Positions 49,073 through 57,605 of a DNA stretch of 64,000 nt are shown piece after piece. Made by a program: the position numbers and the translations under genes. Numbering within the stretch: position 1 is the first letter of the stretch; each line of letters begins with the position of its first letter. The stretch covers positions 1-64,000 of the forward strand of contig CACLEU010000003.1 in NCBI GenBank assembly GCA_902606075.1, given 5' to 3'. The notes below the pieces were generated by a model. It saw only the letters and a program-made list of their open reading frames with translations, was not told where the DNA came from and did not search any database. Source of the DNA: an uncultured Pelagibacteraceae bacterium (GTDB taxonomy: Bacteria > Pseudomonadota > Alphaproteobacteria > Pelagibacterales > Pelagibacteraceae).

Positions 49073-49515
49073 AAATTTTTAATAAGATATTTTTGATGAT
49101 ATTCTTCAGCCTTGCAGTAATTTAAGTTCTTGCTTATTTTTGTAACAATCTTACCTTTGAAATCTAAATTTTTTTCTCCTAATACTTTCTTAGCAACTTT
49201 TTTTTGGACTTCGTCTAAATAAAAAATTTCGCTTCTATACTGAGTTCCTATATCTGGACCTTGTTGATTAAGAGTTGTGGGATCATGAAAATCAAAAAAT
49301 AGATTTAATATTTCCTCGTATGATATAATTTTTTCATCAAACTCTATTTTTACAACTTCGGCATGTCCTGTTGATCCAGTGCAAACTTCTTGATAAGTTG
49401 TATCTTTGTTTTCGCCACCACAATATCCAACCTCAGTGCTGGATACACCTTCTAATTCGCCAAATTTTCTTTCTGGTCCCCAAAAACATCCCAAGCCTAA
49501 GATTGCTATTTCCAT
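49069..49515 (-). CDS. msrA: Peptide-methionine (S)-S-oxide reductase
   Basis: A compact 148-residue MsrA. The catalytic cysteine is Cys10 in LGLGCFWGPERKF, followed by VGYCGGENKDTTYQEVCTGSTGHAEVV, FFDFHDPTTLNQQGPDIGTQYRS and the C-terminal YCKAEEYHQKYL. It reduces oxidised methionine in proteins. It overlaps the rhodanese by 4 bp, linking two redox/sulfur enzymes on one transcript with the efflux genes. Confidence 0.95.
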   Translation of the reverse strand: MEIAILGLGCFWGPERKFGELEGVSSTEVGYCGGENKDTTYQEVCTGSTGHAEVVKIEFDEKIISYEEILNLFFDFHDPTTLNQQGPDIGTQYRSEIFYLDEVQKKVAKKVLGEKNLDFKGKIVTKISKNLNYCKAEEYHQKYLIKNL

Positions 49516-49559
49516 TGATTATTAAATTAAAGTATCTAAAAGTACGTTGAGTAAATCAT

Positions 49560-50441
49560 ATGCTCAGTAAAAATCAATTAGGTTTTTTGTACATGTTCCT
49601 ATCTGTATGTGCATTCTCACTAATGGATTTAATAATTAAATGGACTACGGATTACCCACTTGGACAAGTTGTTTTTTTTAGAGGTTTTTTTGGGATAGTT
49701 TTTTATTTTTTCATAATTCCTAAAAATAGAATAAAAAATTTTTATCAGACCAAAAGACCCATTTTACATTTTTTAAGGTGTTTAGTAGGCCTTATAGCTA
49801 TGGTGGCAATTTTTATTGCTTTAAGAAATTTACCTTTAGCTACAGTTGTTAGTATATCATTTGCTGCACCAATATTTACAACTATTTTTTCTATATTTTT
49901 ACTAAGTGAGAAAGTTGGGATTTATAGGTGGTTAGCTGTAGTTATTGGATTTTTGGGAATTCTAATTATTACAGAACCAGGTTTTGAAAGTTTAAATATT
50001 TATTATATTTTTCCGATAATATTTTGTATTGGTCTATCGTATGTTGCTATCGCAATAAGAAAACTTTCTTCAACAGAACCAGTTTGGTTAATTTCACTAA
50101 ATTTTTCAATTGCAATTACTATTGCTGGTTTATGCTCTTTGCCCTATGGATGGAAAATACCCACTTTTTTTGATTTTTTTGTCTTATCATTAGTTGGATT
50201 TTTTGGAGGTGTTGCAAATCTTTGGTTAAGCCAATCATATAAATTTTCTGAGGTATCTTTAGTTACTCCGCTTAAATATTTGGGATTGGTTTTTGCGATT
50301 TTCTTTGGTTATTTAATTTGGGGTGAAGTCCCATCTTTAAAATCGTTATTTGGAGGTTTGTTGGTAATATTGTCCTCAATAATAATTTTTAGACGTGAGT
50401 TAATAATTAAAAAAATACCACCGATGCAAAGACATGAGTAA
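49560..50441 (+). CDS. EamA-type (DMT superfamily) transporter
   Basis: A 293-residue, ten-helix inner-membrane protein with two EamA repeats. The first starts FLYMFLSVCAFSLMDLIIKW; LRNLPLATVVSISFAAPIFTTIFSIFLLSE and PLKYLGLVFAIFFGYLIWGEVPS are the typical loop-helix motifs. The substrate is not predictable. Its last 8 bases overlap the DNA glycosylase gene. Confidence 0.88.
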   Translation: MLSKNQLGFLYMFLSVCAFSLMDLIIKWTTDYPLGQVVFFRGFFGIVFYFFIIPKNRIKNFYQTKRPILHFLRCLVGLIAMVAIFIALRNLPLATVVSISFAAPIFTTIFSIFLLSEKVGIYRWLAVVIGFLGILIITEPGFESLNIYYIFPIIFCIGLSYVAIAIRKLSSTEPVWLISLNFSIAITIAGLCSLPYGWKIPTFFDFFVLSLVGFFGGVANLWLSQSYKFSEVSLVTPLKYLGLVFAIFFGYLIWGEVPSLKSLFGGLLVILSSIIIFRRELIIKKIPPMQRHE

Positions 50442-51060
50442 AAAACCACATTATTGGAATAAAGCAAAAAAAGTTTTATCGAGCAAAGATAAGATAATGA
50501 AAGGTTTGATTCTTAAATATCAAGATAAAACTTTAACCTCTCGAAAGGATTTATTCTATTCTTTATGTAAAAGTATAATTGGTCAACAAATAAGTGTTGC
50601 AGCTGCTAACTCAGTTTTTAAAAAATTTTTAAAAGCATGCAAAGGCAAAATAAAACCTGGAAGTGTTACCGATCTAAATAAATTAAAACTTAAAAAGTGT
50701 GGATTGAGCAGACAAAAGATAAAAGGCATTCAAGAACTTGCAAAAAAATTTAAAAATAAAACTTTTGATACAAAAAAAATTAAATATATGAGCGATGAGG
50801 AAGCTATTCAATACCTTTCAGATTTACGACAAATTGGAAGGTGGTCTGCTGAAATGATACTAATTTTTAATCTAAATAGATCAAACATTTGGCCAATCCA
50901 AGATATCGGTCTACTAAGAGCAATTTCAAATAACTATAAAAAAAAATATCATCCTCCAATAAATTTTGTGAAAAAACTAAATAAAAAATTTACACCTTAC
51001 TGCACGGTAGCTACTTGGTATTTATGGAGATCAATAGATGATGAGCCAATACAGTATTAG
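50434..51060 (+). CDS. HhH-GPD DNA-3-methyladenine glycosylase II (AlkA type)
   Basis: A 208-residue base-excision enzyme. SLCKSIIGQQISVAAANSVFKKF opens the core and LKKCGLSRQKIKGIQELA is the helix-hairpin-helix region. QIGRWSAEMILIFNLNRSNIWPIQDIGLLRAI follows, with the catalytic aspartate after IQ. The protein lacks an N-terminal beta-domain, as in short bacterial AlkA homologues. It probably removes alkylated purines. Confidence 0.88.
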   Translation: MSKKPHYWNKAKKVLSSKDKIMKGLILKYQDKTLTSRKDLFYSLCKSIIGQQISVAAANSVFKKFLKACKGKIKPGSVTDLNKLKLKKCGLSRQKIKGIQELAKKFKNKTFDTKKIKYMSDEEAIQYLSDLRQIGRWSAEMILIFNLNRSNIWPIQDIGLLRAISNNYKKKYHPPINFVKKLNKKFTPYCTVATWYLWRSIDDEPIQY

Positions 51061-51139
51061 AAAAAGTCGTTAATTTTGAAAATTTCTCGTGTAGTAAATT
51101 TTTTGCGTATAAGGTAAAATTGATAATTAAATTATTTAA

Positions 51140-51670
51140 ATGTCAAAAAAACTTATTATTGATTGGGATACTTACAATAAATCTATAGATAATCTTGCAA
51201 TCCAAATTAGTGATAGTGGATATAATCCTAGCTTTATTATATGCATTGCGAGAGGGGGTCTTAGAGTAGGAGATATTTTAAGCAGAATTTTTAATGTTAA
51301 GTGTGGATATTTAGGTGTTGAGAGTTATTCGGCAAAAAAAAATAATCAAATTGCTGACAAACAAAATGAATTAACTTTTGCTAGGGACTTATCAACAACT
51401 TCAAGAAATTATGGAGAAAATATATTAGTTACTGATGATCTTATAGACACAGGTGTTACTTTAGAAAAAACTGTAAAATGGCTTAAAAATTATAAAGATT
51501 TTAAAGATAAAAAAATTAATTTTAAATCAGCAGTGCTTTATAAAAAAGAAAAATCCAAATTTAAGTCAGATTATATAGTTCACAATTTGCAGGATAATCC
51601 GTGGATTGTATTTCCATATGAACTAAGAGAACTAGTTTCAATAGAAGATTTAAAGAGACAATTGAAGTAA
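51140..51670 (+). CDS. Purine-type phosphoribosyltransferase
   Basis: A 176-residue type I PRTase. The PRPP-binding motif is NILVTDDLIDTGVTLE, with CIARGGLRVGDILSRI in the N-terminal half, as in guanine/xanthine phosphoribosyltransferases. A purine permease gene lies convergently downstream, so salvage of imported bases is the likely role. The exact base is unresolved. The gene is followed by a strong bidirectional terminator. Confidence 0.82.
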   Translation: MSKKLIIDWDTYNKSIDNLAIQISDSGYNPSFIICIARGGLRVGDILSRIFNVKCGYLGVESYSAKKNNQIADKQNELTFARDLSTTSRNYGENILVTDDLIDTGVTLEKTVKWLKNYKDFKDKKINFKSAVLYKKEKSKFKSDYIVHNLQDNPWIVFPYELRELVSIEDLKRQLK

Positions 51671-51700
51671 AGAGGCTAGCTCAAATCTAGCCTCTTTTAG
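51669..51700. terminator. bidirectional rho-independent terminator between PRTase and purine permease
   Basis: AAAGAGGCTAG (51669-51679) and CTAGCCTCTTT (51687-51697) form an 11-bp stem with the loop CTCAAAT. T-rich sequence follows on the plus strand, and the A-tract gives Ts on the minus strand. The stem overlaps the PRTase stop and lies between two convergent genes. Confidence 0.85.
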
Positions 51701-51703
51701 ATT

Positions 51704-53014
51704 TTAAGCCACTAGAAAACTTATTACACTTAAAACCGCTATCAGCCAAATAGCAGGAGAAGTCGTAGAAATTTTTCCAGTAAATATTTTAATTAAGGCG
51801 TAAGATATAAACGCAAGAGCAATTCCATTGCTAATGCTATATGTTAGTGGCATAGTTATCATTGCTACTATTGATGGAGCAGATTCTGCTATATCGTTCC
51901 ATTCAATATCAGTAATGTTTCTTACAAATAGAACCGCCACATATAAAAGTGCAGCTCCGTCAATTTCTTTAGGTAAACTTGTTGCCAACGGAGAAAAGAA
52001 TAAACATGATAAAAACAGAATACCAATTACCAAAGATGTCATGCCTGTTCTTCCACCAGCTTTTACACCAGCTCCAGACTCAACATAACTTGTAACAGTT
52101 GTCGTGCCCATCATCGCGCCTGCGACGGTTGCAACACTGTCTGACATCATAGCTTTATTAATATCAGTTACCCTTCCTTTACTATCTACTTTTCCAGCTA
52201 CATTCGCTACAGAAGTTAGCGTTCCTGCTGTATCAAAAAAATCAATAAACAATAATGTGAATACCACAGTAGACATACTTGCTGATAATGCTGCTTTTAA
52301 ATCAAAGTCAAATAAATATGTCATAGGAGGAGGTGAACTTACAATCCCATTAAACTTTGCTAAACCAGTGACCCAAGCAATTATACTAAAAGCAATTATT
52401 CCAATTATAATATTTCCCTTAACTTTTAGTTTTTCAAGTACTACCATTGCAACAAAAGCTAAGCAGCCTAAAAGAACTAGAGGATTTTTTATATCTCCTA
52501 GTGTTACTAAAGTAACAGGATGGTCTCCAACTACTCCCATAATTTCAAGTCCTATTATAGCTAAAAATAATCCTATACCTGCTCCAATACCTAATTTTAA
52601 ACTTTTAGGAATTGAATTGATCAACCATGCTCTTAAAGGTGTTAATGATATGATTAAAAAAAGAATTCCAGCTACTAAAACTGCCCCTAAAGCAGCTTGC
52701 GGGGTATAACCCATACCAGCGACCACTCCAAAGGCGACAAAAGCATTTATGCCCATTCCAGGAGCTAGACCTATTGGCCAAGTTTTTCCATAAAAAGCCA
52801 TTATGAAACATGCGAGAGCAGTAGCTAAAATTGTTGCCGTAAAAACAGCACCAAAATCAAAAAAACCTTTCTCTGGCCCTGCAAATTCCCCTGATAAAAT
52901 GAAAGGGTTTAAAAACATTATGTAGGCCATTGTTAGAAAAGTAGTTATTCCAGCAATAACTTCAGTTTTAAAATTTGTTTTGTACTTCTTATATTCAAAA
53001 TATTTGTCTAGCAT
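51704..53014 (-). CDS. NCS2-family purine permease (AzgA type)
   Basis: A 436-residue, 12-14-helix nucleobase permease of the AzgA type (adenine, guanine, hypoxanthine). The motifs are TFLTMAYIMFLNPFIL, GLAPGMGINAFVAFGVVAGMGYTPQAALG and FFDTAGTLTSVANVAGK. It starts at ATG 53014 with a strong AGGAGG. It is convergent with a purine-type PRTase. I see no purine riboswitch in its AT-rich leader. Confidence 0.9.
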   Translation of the reverse strand: MLDKYFEYKKYKTNFKTEVIAGITTFLTMAYIMFLNPFILSGEFAGPEKGFFDFGAVFTATILATALACFIMAFYGKTWPIGLAPGMGINAFVAFGVVAGMGYTPQAALGAVLVAGILFLIISLTPLRAWLINSIPKSLKLGIGAGIGLFLAIIGLEIMGVVGDHPVTLVTLGDIKNPLVLLGCLAFVAMVVLEKLKVKGNIIIGIIAFSIIAWVTGLAKFNGIVSSPPPMTYLFDFDLKAALSASMSTVVFTLLFIDFFDTAGTLTSVANVAGKVDSKGRVTDINKAMMSDSVATVAGAMMGTTTVTSYVESGAGVKAGGRTGMTSLVIGILFLSCLFFSPLATSLPKEIDGAALLYVAVLFVRNITDIEWNDIAESAPSIVAMITMPLTYSISNGIALAFISYALIKIFTGKISTTSPAIWLIAVLSVISFLVA

Positions 53015-53138
53015 AAATCCTCCTAAAAATAAAAAATACCAGATTAATTAAATAATTCCTTAATTAAATATTCTTTATTCACAATATTCAACTATAAGTT
53101 TATTTTTAATATTATTTGCTATGTTAGTATTCAAATTC

Positions 53139-53450
53139 ATGAAAAAAATAATTTGTTTGTGCTTGATACCTTTATTTATCTTTTTATCCAGTTGCAAAAC
53201 TGTTCAAAATAAAGCCGATCAAGTAATCCAAAAAGAAGACGAGTATTTAAAAAAATTTTTAAACAAAAAAAAAGATTTGTTAATAGCTGAATTTGGAAAT
53301 CCTGACTTAATTGCACCAAATGACGGAGAGCCCGAAGGACCGGGCATGATAATATATGTTTCAAAAAAATACGGTATCAAATGTAAAAGAAGTTTTGAAA
53401 TTGACGAAAGTGATTTCGTAATAGGATACTCTTCAAAGGGATGTTTTTAA
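53139..53450 (+). CDS. Small putative lipoprotein, unknown function
   Basis: A 103-residue product from ATG 53139 (MKKIICLCLIPLFIFLSSC); the lipobox LSSC gives lipid attachment at Cys19. The mature part has a lysine-rich segment followed by LLIAEFGNPDLIAPNDGEPEGPGMIIY and two further cysteines (KCKR, SSKGCF). The 'LIAEFGNPD' pattern recalls SmpA/BamE-type beta folds, but I cannot assign it. An ATG six codons upstream is less suited to the signal. Confidence 0.7.
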   Translation: MKKIICLCLIPLFIFLSSCKTVQNKADQVIQKEDEYLKKFLNKKKDLLIAEFGNPDLIAPNDGEPEGPGMIIYVSKKYGIKCKRSFEIDESDFVIGYSSKGCF

Positions 53451-53474
53451 CTTGCGGGGCTTCGCCCCACAAGT
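53450..53474. terminator. GC-rich hairpin between convergent genes
   Basis: ACTTGCGGGGC (53450-53460) and GCCCCACAAGT (53464-53474) form an 11-bp stem with one C-A mismatch and a TTC loop (cTTCg closing pair). No long T-tract follows on either strand, so it is either a poor rho-independent terminator or an mRNA 3'-end protector. It is conspicuous in such an AT-rich region. Confidence 0.65.
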
Positions 53475-53484
53475 AAGGTTGAGA

Positions 53485-53931
53485 TTATCTTATTTGTATA
53501 AGTTTTTTTTTCTTAAATTCTGGAACTATTCTTTCACATTCAATAGTCAAAAGACCATCTGTTAAATCAGCTTCTCCAACTTTCAAATCTTCTGCTATTT
53601 TGAATGATTTAGTAAATTGCCTTTGAGATATCCCTTTATGAATAATCTCGCTATTATCAGCATTATTACTAGATTTTTCAATCTGCTTAGTTCTAACAGT
53701 CAAAAGATTGTCTTCGTATTCAACCTCAACATCTTTTTTATTAAATCCTGCAATGGCTACTTCGATTGAGTATTTGTCTTTTCCAGTTTTTCTAATGTTA
53801 TAGGGTGGATAATTTGAATGAGTTGTCAAACTTCCATTTCCTAACATGTTTTCAAATTGATCAAACATATCATCAAAACCTACAGAAAACGGTCTTAACG
53901 AGTTAAAGATTGATATATCCCTACTTGTCAT
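53485..53931 (-). CDS. Hsp20 small heat-shock protein
   Basis: A 148-residue alpha-crystallin-type chaperone that holds unfolding proteins. FSVGFDDMFDQFENML is the typical IbpA-like N terminus. The alpha-crystallin domain runs from about residue 40 (YPPYNIRKTGKDKYSIEVAIAGF) to VGEADLTDGLLTIECER, and a short tail follows. I start at ATG 53931, preceded by AAAGGAG; the upstream ATG at 53970 is less likely. It is convergent with the lipoprotein gene. Confidence 0.92.
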   Translation of the reverse strand: MTSRDISIFNSLRPFSVGFDDMFDQFENMLGNGSLTTHSNYPPYNIRKTGKDKYSIEVAIAGFNKKDVEVEYEDNLLTVRTKQIEKSSNNADNSEIIHKGISQRQFTKSFKIAEDLKVGEADLTDGLLTIECERIVPEFKKKKLIQIR

Positions 53932-54025
53932 TTTTTCTCCTTTGTTAGCAAGTTTGTTTTGATGTCCCATTAGGCAACATCGAAATGTATATGGTAATTA
54001 TTTTTGAATTTTCAATATGTAATTT

Positions 54026-54949
54026 TTATTTATTTTGCTGCAATGCTTTAACATGCTCATCTGCACTTTCTGCAAGAGCATTTAAATCATAACCGCCCTC
54101 TAATATCGAAACTACTTTTTTATTAGTGTATTTATTTGTTGCAATTAGAGTCCTTCTTGTAATTTCGTAAAAATCTTTTGATATTAATTTAAATTGAGCA
54201 AGTGGATCGTCTTGATGCGCATCAAAACCAGCAGAAAAAATTAAAAACTCTGGTCGAAATTGATTTAACTTCTTTAAAACATGATTGTAAGCATCAAAAT
54301 AATCATTAGAGGATGTGCCTGCTGGCAAAGGTATATTAAATATGTTATTAAATTTTCCTTTCTCATTATCAGACCCAGTGCCTGGAAAAAAAGGGTATTG
54401 ATGAGTTGAAATATATAAAACTTTTTTATTTTCGTAAAAAATATTTTGTGTACCATTACCATGATGTACATCAAAATCTACGATAGCTATTTTTTTGTAA
54501 TTATATTTCTCTATTAAATATTGAGCTCCTATAGCCGCATTGTTAAAAATACAAAAACCCATGGCTTTATTTTTCTCACAATGGTGCCCTGGCGGTCTCA
54601 CGGCACAAAATACATTGTTGAATTTTTTAGTTTCTACACCATCTATTGCCTTAATTATAGATCCTACAGCATCATATGTTGCTTTTTTACTTCCAGGAGA
54701 GATAACTGTGTCACCATCTAAAAACTTTAAACCATTTGAGGGAAATGAATTTTCTATATTGTCAACATAATCAGATCCATGAACTTTCTTTAATATTTTT
54801 AAGTCAAATTTTTCTGACTTAATCCATGTGAGGTTATCTCTTTTTTTTAATTTATTTATAATTGACTCAACTCTTTTTGGCTGTTCTGGATGTCCATCTC
54901 CAGTAATGTGATCTTTTGAAGTGTTAGATGTTACAATTGCAGTATTCAC
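54026..54949 (-). CDS. Histone-deacetylase-family hydrolase
   Basis: A 307-residue zinc hydrolase. VRPPGHHCEKNKAMGFCIFNNAAI holds the charge-relay histidines, FDVHHGNGTQNIFY and AGFDAHQDDPLA the Zn-binding Asp and His, and LEGGYDL the C-terminal tyrosine. Bacterial members deacetylate polyamines, acetoin-linked substrates or proteins. A polyamine link is possible given the polyamine operon elsewhere in the window, but the sequence does not decide it. It overlaps dapE by 4 bp. Confidence 0.88.
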   Translation of the reverse strand: MNTAIVTSNTSKDHITGDGHPEQPKRVESIINKLKKRDNLTWIKSEKFDLKILKKVHGSDYVDNIENSFPSNGLKFLDGDTVISPGSKKATYDAVGSIIKAIDGVETKKFNNVFCAVRPPGHHCEKNKAMGFCIFNNAAIGAQYLIEKYNYKKIAIVDFDVHHGNGTQNIFYENKKVLYISTHQYPFFPGTGSDNEKGKFNNIFNIPLPAGTSSNDYFDAYNHVLKKLNQFRPEFLIFSAGFDAHQDDPLAQFKLISKDFYEITRRTLIATNKYTNKKVVSILEGGYDLNALAESADEHVKALQQNK

Positions 54950-56103
54950 TTAAAATATTCTTCTAATATTTCTGAATAAATTTTTGTTAAATTTTTTAAA
55001 TCTTTTAAAGATACTGCTTCATCTATTTTATGCATAGTTTTGCCAACTAATCCAAATTCAAGACAGGGAGATATTTTTCTTATAAATCTTGCATCGGACG
55101 TACCACCTGATGTTGATAACTTTGGTTTAATTTTAGTATTTTTTTTTATTATACTTTGAACTTTGTAAATAAAATTGTTTGGTCTACACAAAAATGCCTC
55201 TCCAGATACCTTATAATCAATCTTATATTTACCATTTTTCTTTCTGCATATTTTTGTAAAAATATTATTTAGTTTTTTCTTTAAAGAATTAGACGAATGT
55301 TTGTTATTAAAACGAATATTAAAGGTCGCTTCCGCACTCCCTGGGATAACATTGTCTACATTGTTATTTATATTTATCCTAGTTACTTCCAGGTTAGTTG
55401 GTTGAAAATTTTTAGTACCTTTGTCAAATCTAATATCTTTTAATCTTTTTAAAATTTCTACGATTAAAGTTGATGGATTATTAGCTTGATTAGGGTATGC
55501 AACATGTCCTTGAATACCATTAACAATTAGCTTTCCAGTTAAACTACCTCTTCGACCAATCTTAATCATCTCACCTAGTTTATTTGGATTTGTTGGTTCT
55601 CCAACTAAACAAAAATTAATTTTTTCTTCTTTCTTTTTTAAATAATCAACAACTTTTTTTGTTCCATTGATCGCATCTCCTTCTTCATCTCCAGTAATTA
55701 AAAAACTTATAGATCCTTTAAAATTTTTATTATTTTTTAAAAAAATACTTACAGCTGAAACAAAGGCTGCAATTGAACCTTTCATATCGTTTGCACCCCT
55801 ACCAATCAAGTGACCTTTTTTTATAGACGGTCTAAAAGGATTTACTGTCCAGTCTTTCATATTTCCAGGAGGTACTACATCTAAGTGTCCAGCAAAACAG
55901 AAATTAGGACCTTTACTTCCTAATCTTGCGTACAAATTCTTTACAGGTTTAAAATTTTTTTCTTTAAACTCTAAAATTCTACTTTTGAAACCCATGTTTT
56001 TTAATTTCTTCTCTAAAAACTTAATTATCCCAGCATCTACTGGTGTTATCGATGGAAATTTAATTAGCTTTTTAGCTAATTCTAATTCATTTATTTTTTG
56101 CAT
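54946..56103 (-). CDS. dapE: Succinyl-diaminopimelate desuccinylase
   Basis: A 385-residue M20 metallopeptidase-type enzyme. CFAGHLDVVPPG and GRGANDMKGSIAAFV bind the first metal, and FLITGDEEGDAINGT carries the catalytic glutamate. The C-terminal STSGGTSDARFI and LVGKTMHKIDEAV give further ligands. It releases LL-diaminopimelate for lysine and peptidoglycan. dapD is 2 bp upstream, so both succinylase-branch enzymes are co-transcribed. Confidence 0.95.
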   Translation of the reverse strand: MQKINELELAKKLIKFPSITPVDAGIIKFLEKKLKNMGFKSRILEFKEKNFKPVKNLYARLGSKGPNFCFAGHLDVVPPGNMKDWTVNPFRPSIKKGHLIGRGANDMKGSIAAFVSAVSIFLKNNKNFKGSISFLITGDEEGDAINGTKKVVDYLKKKEEKINFCLVGEPTNPNKLGEMIKIGRRGSLTGKLIVNGIQGHVAYPNQANNPSTLIVEILKRLKDIRFDKGTKNFQPTNLEVTRININNNVDNVIPGSAEATFNIRFNNKHSSNSLKKKLNNIFTKICRKKNGKYKIDYKVSGEAFLCRPNNFIYKVQSIIKKNTKIKPKLSTSGGTSDARFIRKISPCLEFGLVGKTMHKIDEAVSLKDLKNLTKIYSEILEEYFK

Positions 56104-56105
56104 AA

Positions 56106-56909
56106 TTATTCTCTTAAAAGATCATTAATTGAAGTCTTCGATCTTGTTTTTTCATCTACAGTCTTAATGATATGCACAGCATATAGATCTTTATATGTTC
56201 CAGGAACTACAACAGAATAAGGCGGTATACGACCCTTAGCTATCTCACCGCTTGATCTATTAATAATTTTTGTACTTTGTCCTATGTAGCAACCCATCGA
56301 AAGAACACTACCCTTTTCCACAATAACTCCTTCCACGACTTCAGACATTGCTCCAACAAAAACATTATCCTCGATTATAGTCGGAAGTGCTTGAGCAGGT
56401 TCTAGAACTCCGCCAATCCCTGATCCAGCTGAAATATGACAATTTTCTCCAATCTGACAACAGCTACCAGCTCGGCTAAAAGTATCCATCATCGTTCCAT
56501 CACCGATGTATGCACCGATATTTACATAGCACGGCATAAGAACAGCATTCTTTCCTATAAATGATCCAGGACGTACAGGACTATTGGGCGTCATTCTAAA
56601 TCCTGCAGCTTCATGTTGCTCTTTAGTCCAGCCCGCAGTTTTACCTTTTAATAAATGTGCTTTGTCATACCAACTGCTATATGGACCGCTTAAATTCTCC
56701 ATAGGGTAAATTCTGAAACTTAACATAATTGCTTTTTTTAGATATTGATGAGTTTTCCATTCACCATTAATTTTTTCAGCAACACGAGATTTGCCACTAT
56801 CTAAATCACTAATAACTTTGTTAATTGCATCTTTCAAAGCTTGATCTGAGTTCTGATTTACTTGATCTTTATTTTCCCAAGCAATATTTATAATTTTTTC
56901 TAAAGACAT
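56106..56909 (-). CDS. dapD: Tetrahydrodipicolinate N-succinyltransferase
   Basis: A 267-residue trimeric left-handed beta-helix enzyme. The hexapeptide region covers about residues 115-230, including VRPGSFIGKNAVLMPCYVNIGAYIGDGTMMDTFSRAGSCCQIGENCHIS. The helical N-terminal part (KSRVAEKINGEW) matches the family. It supplies the substrate branch before DapE. Confidence 0.96.
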   Translation of the reverse strand: MSLEKIINIAWENKDQVNQNSDQALKDAINKVISDLDSGKSRVAEKINGEWKTHQYLKKAIMLSFRIYPMENLSGPYSSWYDKAHLLKGKTAGWTKEQHEAAGFRMTPNSPVRPGSFIGKNAVLMPCYVNIGAYIGDGTMMDTFSRAGSCCQIGENCHISAGSGIGGVLEPAQALPTIIEDNVFVGAMSEVVEGVIVEKGSVLSMGCYIGQSTKIINRSSGEIAKGRIPPYSVVVPGTYKDLYAVHIIKTVDEKTRSKTSINDLLRE

Positions 56910-56915
56910 AATTTA

Positions 56916-57605
56916 CTAGTTTTTTAATAACCTTATTTCATTAAGAAATAAAGATAGATTTTCAATTTTATGAGAAATATAATCTTTATTTGAATCTATC
57001 TTACCAAAATGTTCATCATTAATAAGCCAAACTGTAAAACATCCTCTCTCGTGACCAATACTTAAATTTTTAGCAATATCTTCAATATAAATAGTTTCCT
57101 CTGGATTTATATTAAATTTTTTTAGCATTAGATCAAAAGTTTTTGCTTCAGGTTTTGGCACATATCCTGCATCTTGAATATCAAACACTTTATCTCTTCC
57201 AAAAAGATCGTAAACCCCTAGGTGCGTTAATATATTTTCTGCATGCTCAGCGCTTCCATTAGTGAAAATAAACTTTTTCATATCTAAGTTTATTAGTTCA
57301 TTTCTCATAATCTTATCTTCTTTCATAAAAGAAAGATCTATTGTGTGCACATATTTTAAAAATTCTTGTGGTGGTATATCATGATGTATCATTAGTCCAT
57401 TTAAACTCGTATTATATTTGTAAAAATAATCAGTTTGCAATTTTTTAGCCTTATCAGGATTTATTTTTAATTTTTCAGAGATAAATTGTGTCATTCGATT
57501 TGATACTTGACCAAATACTTTTTCTAAGGAATAATTATTATGTTTTCCATAACATACTCCATCAAGGTCTAACAATAGGTATTTCATTTTTTTTAAATTT
57601 TTCAT
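56916..57605 (-). CDS. HAD-superfamily phosphatase (pyrimidine 5'-nucleotidase type)
   Basis: A 229-residue protein with HAD motif I LLLDLDGVCYGKHNN, motif II FIFTNGSAEHAENIL and motif IV IYIEDIAKNL. The subfamily is SDT1/YjjG-like pyrimidine 5'-nucleotidase. It lies between argB and dapD in a standard alphaproteobacterial order. It overlaps argB by 4 bp. Confidence 0.87.
   Translation of the reverse strand: MKNLKKMKYLLLDLDGVCYGKHNNYSLEKVFGQVSNRMTQFISEKLKINPDKAKKLQTDYFYKYNTSLNGLMIHHDIPPQEFLKYVHTIDLSFMKEDKIMRNELINLDMKKFIFTNGSAEHAENILTHLGVYDLFGRDKVFDIQDAGYVPKPEAKTFDLMLKKFNINPEETIYIEDIAKNLSIGHERGCFTVWLINDEHFGKIDSNKDYISHKIENLSLFLNEIRLLKN

Noticed and set aside
52104-52709. 201-residue open frame on the plus strand inside the purine permease gene
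   Set aside because: Antisense to a well-supported membrane protein with low-complexity composition. It is a shadow frame.
53015-53138. Purine riboswitch before the NCS2 permease
   Set aside because: No three-way-junction stems or conserved loop bases; only AT-rich sequence and a strong Shine-Dalgarno.
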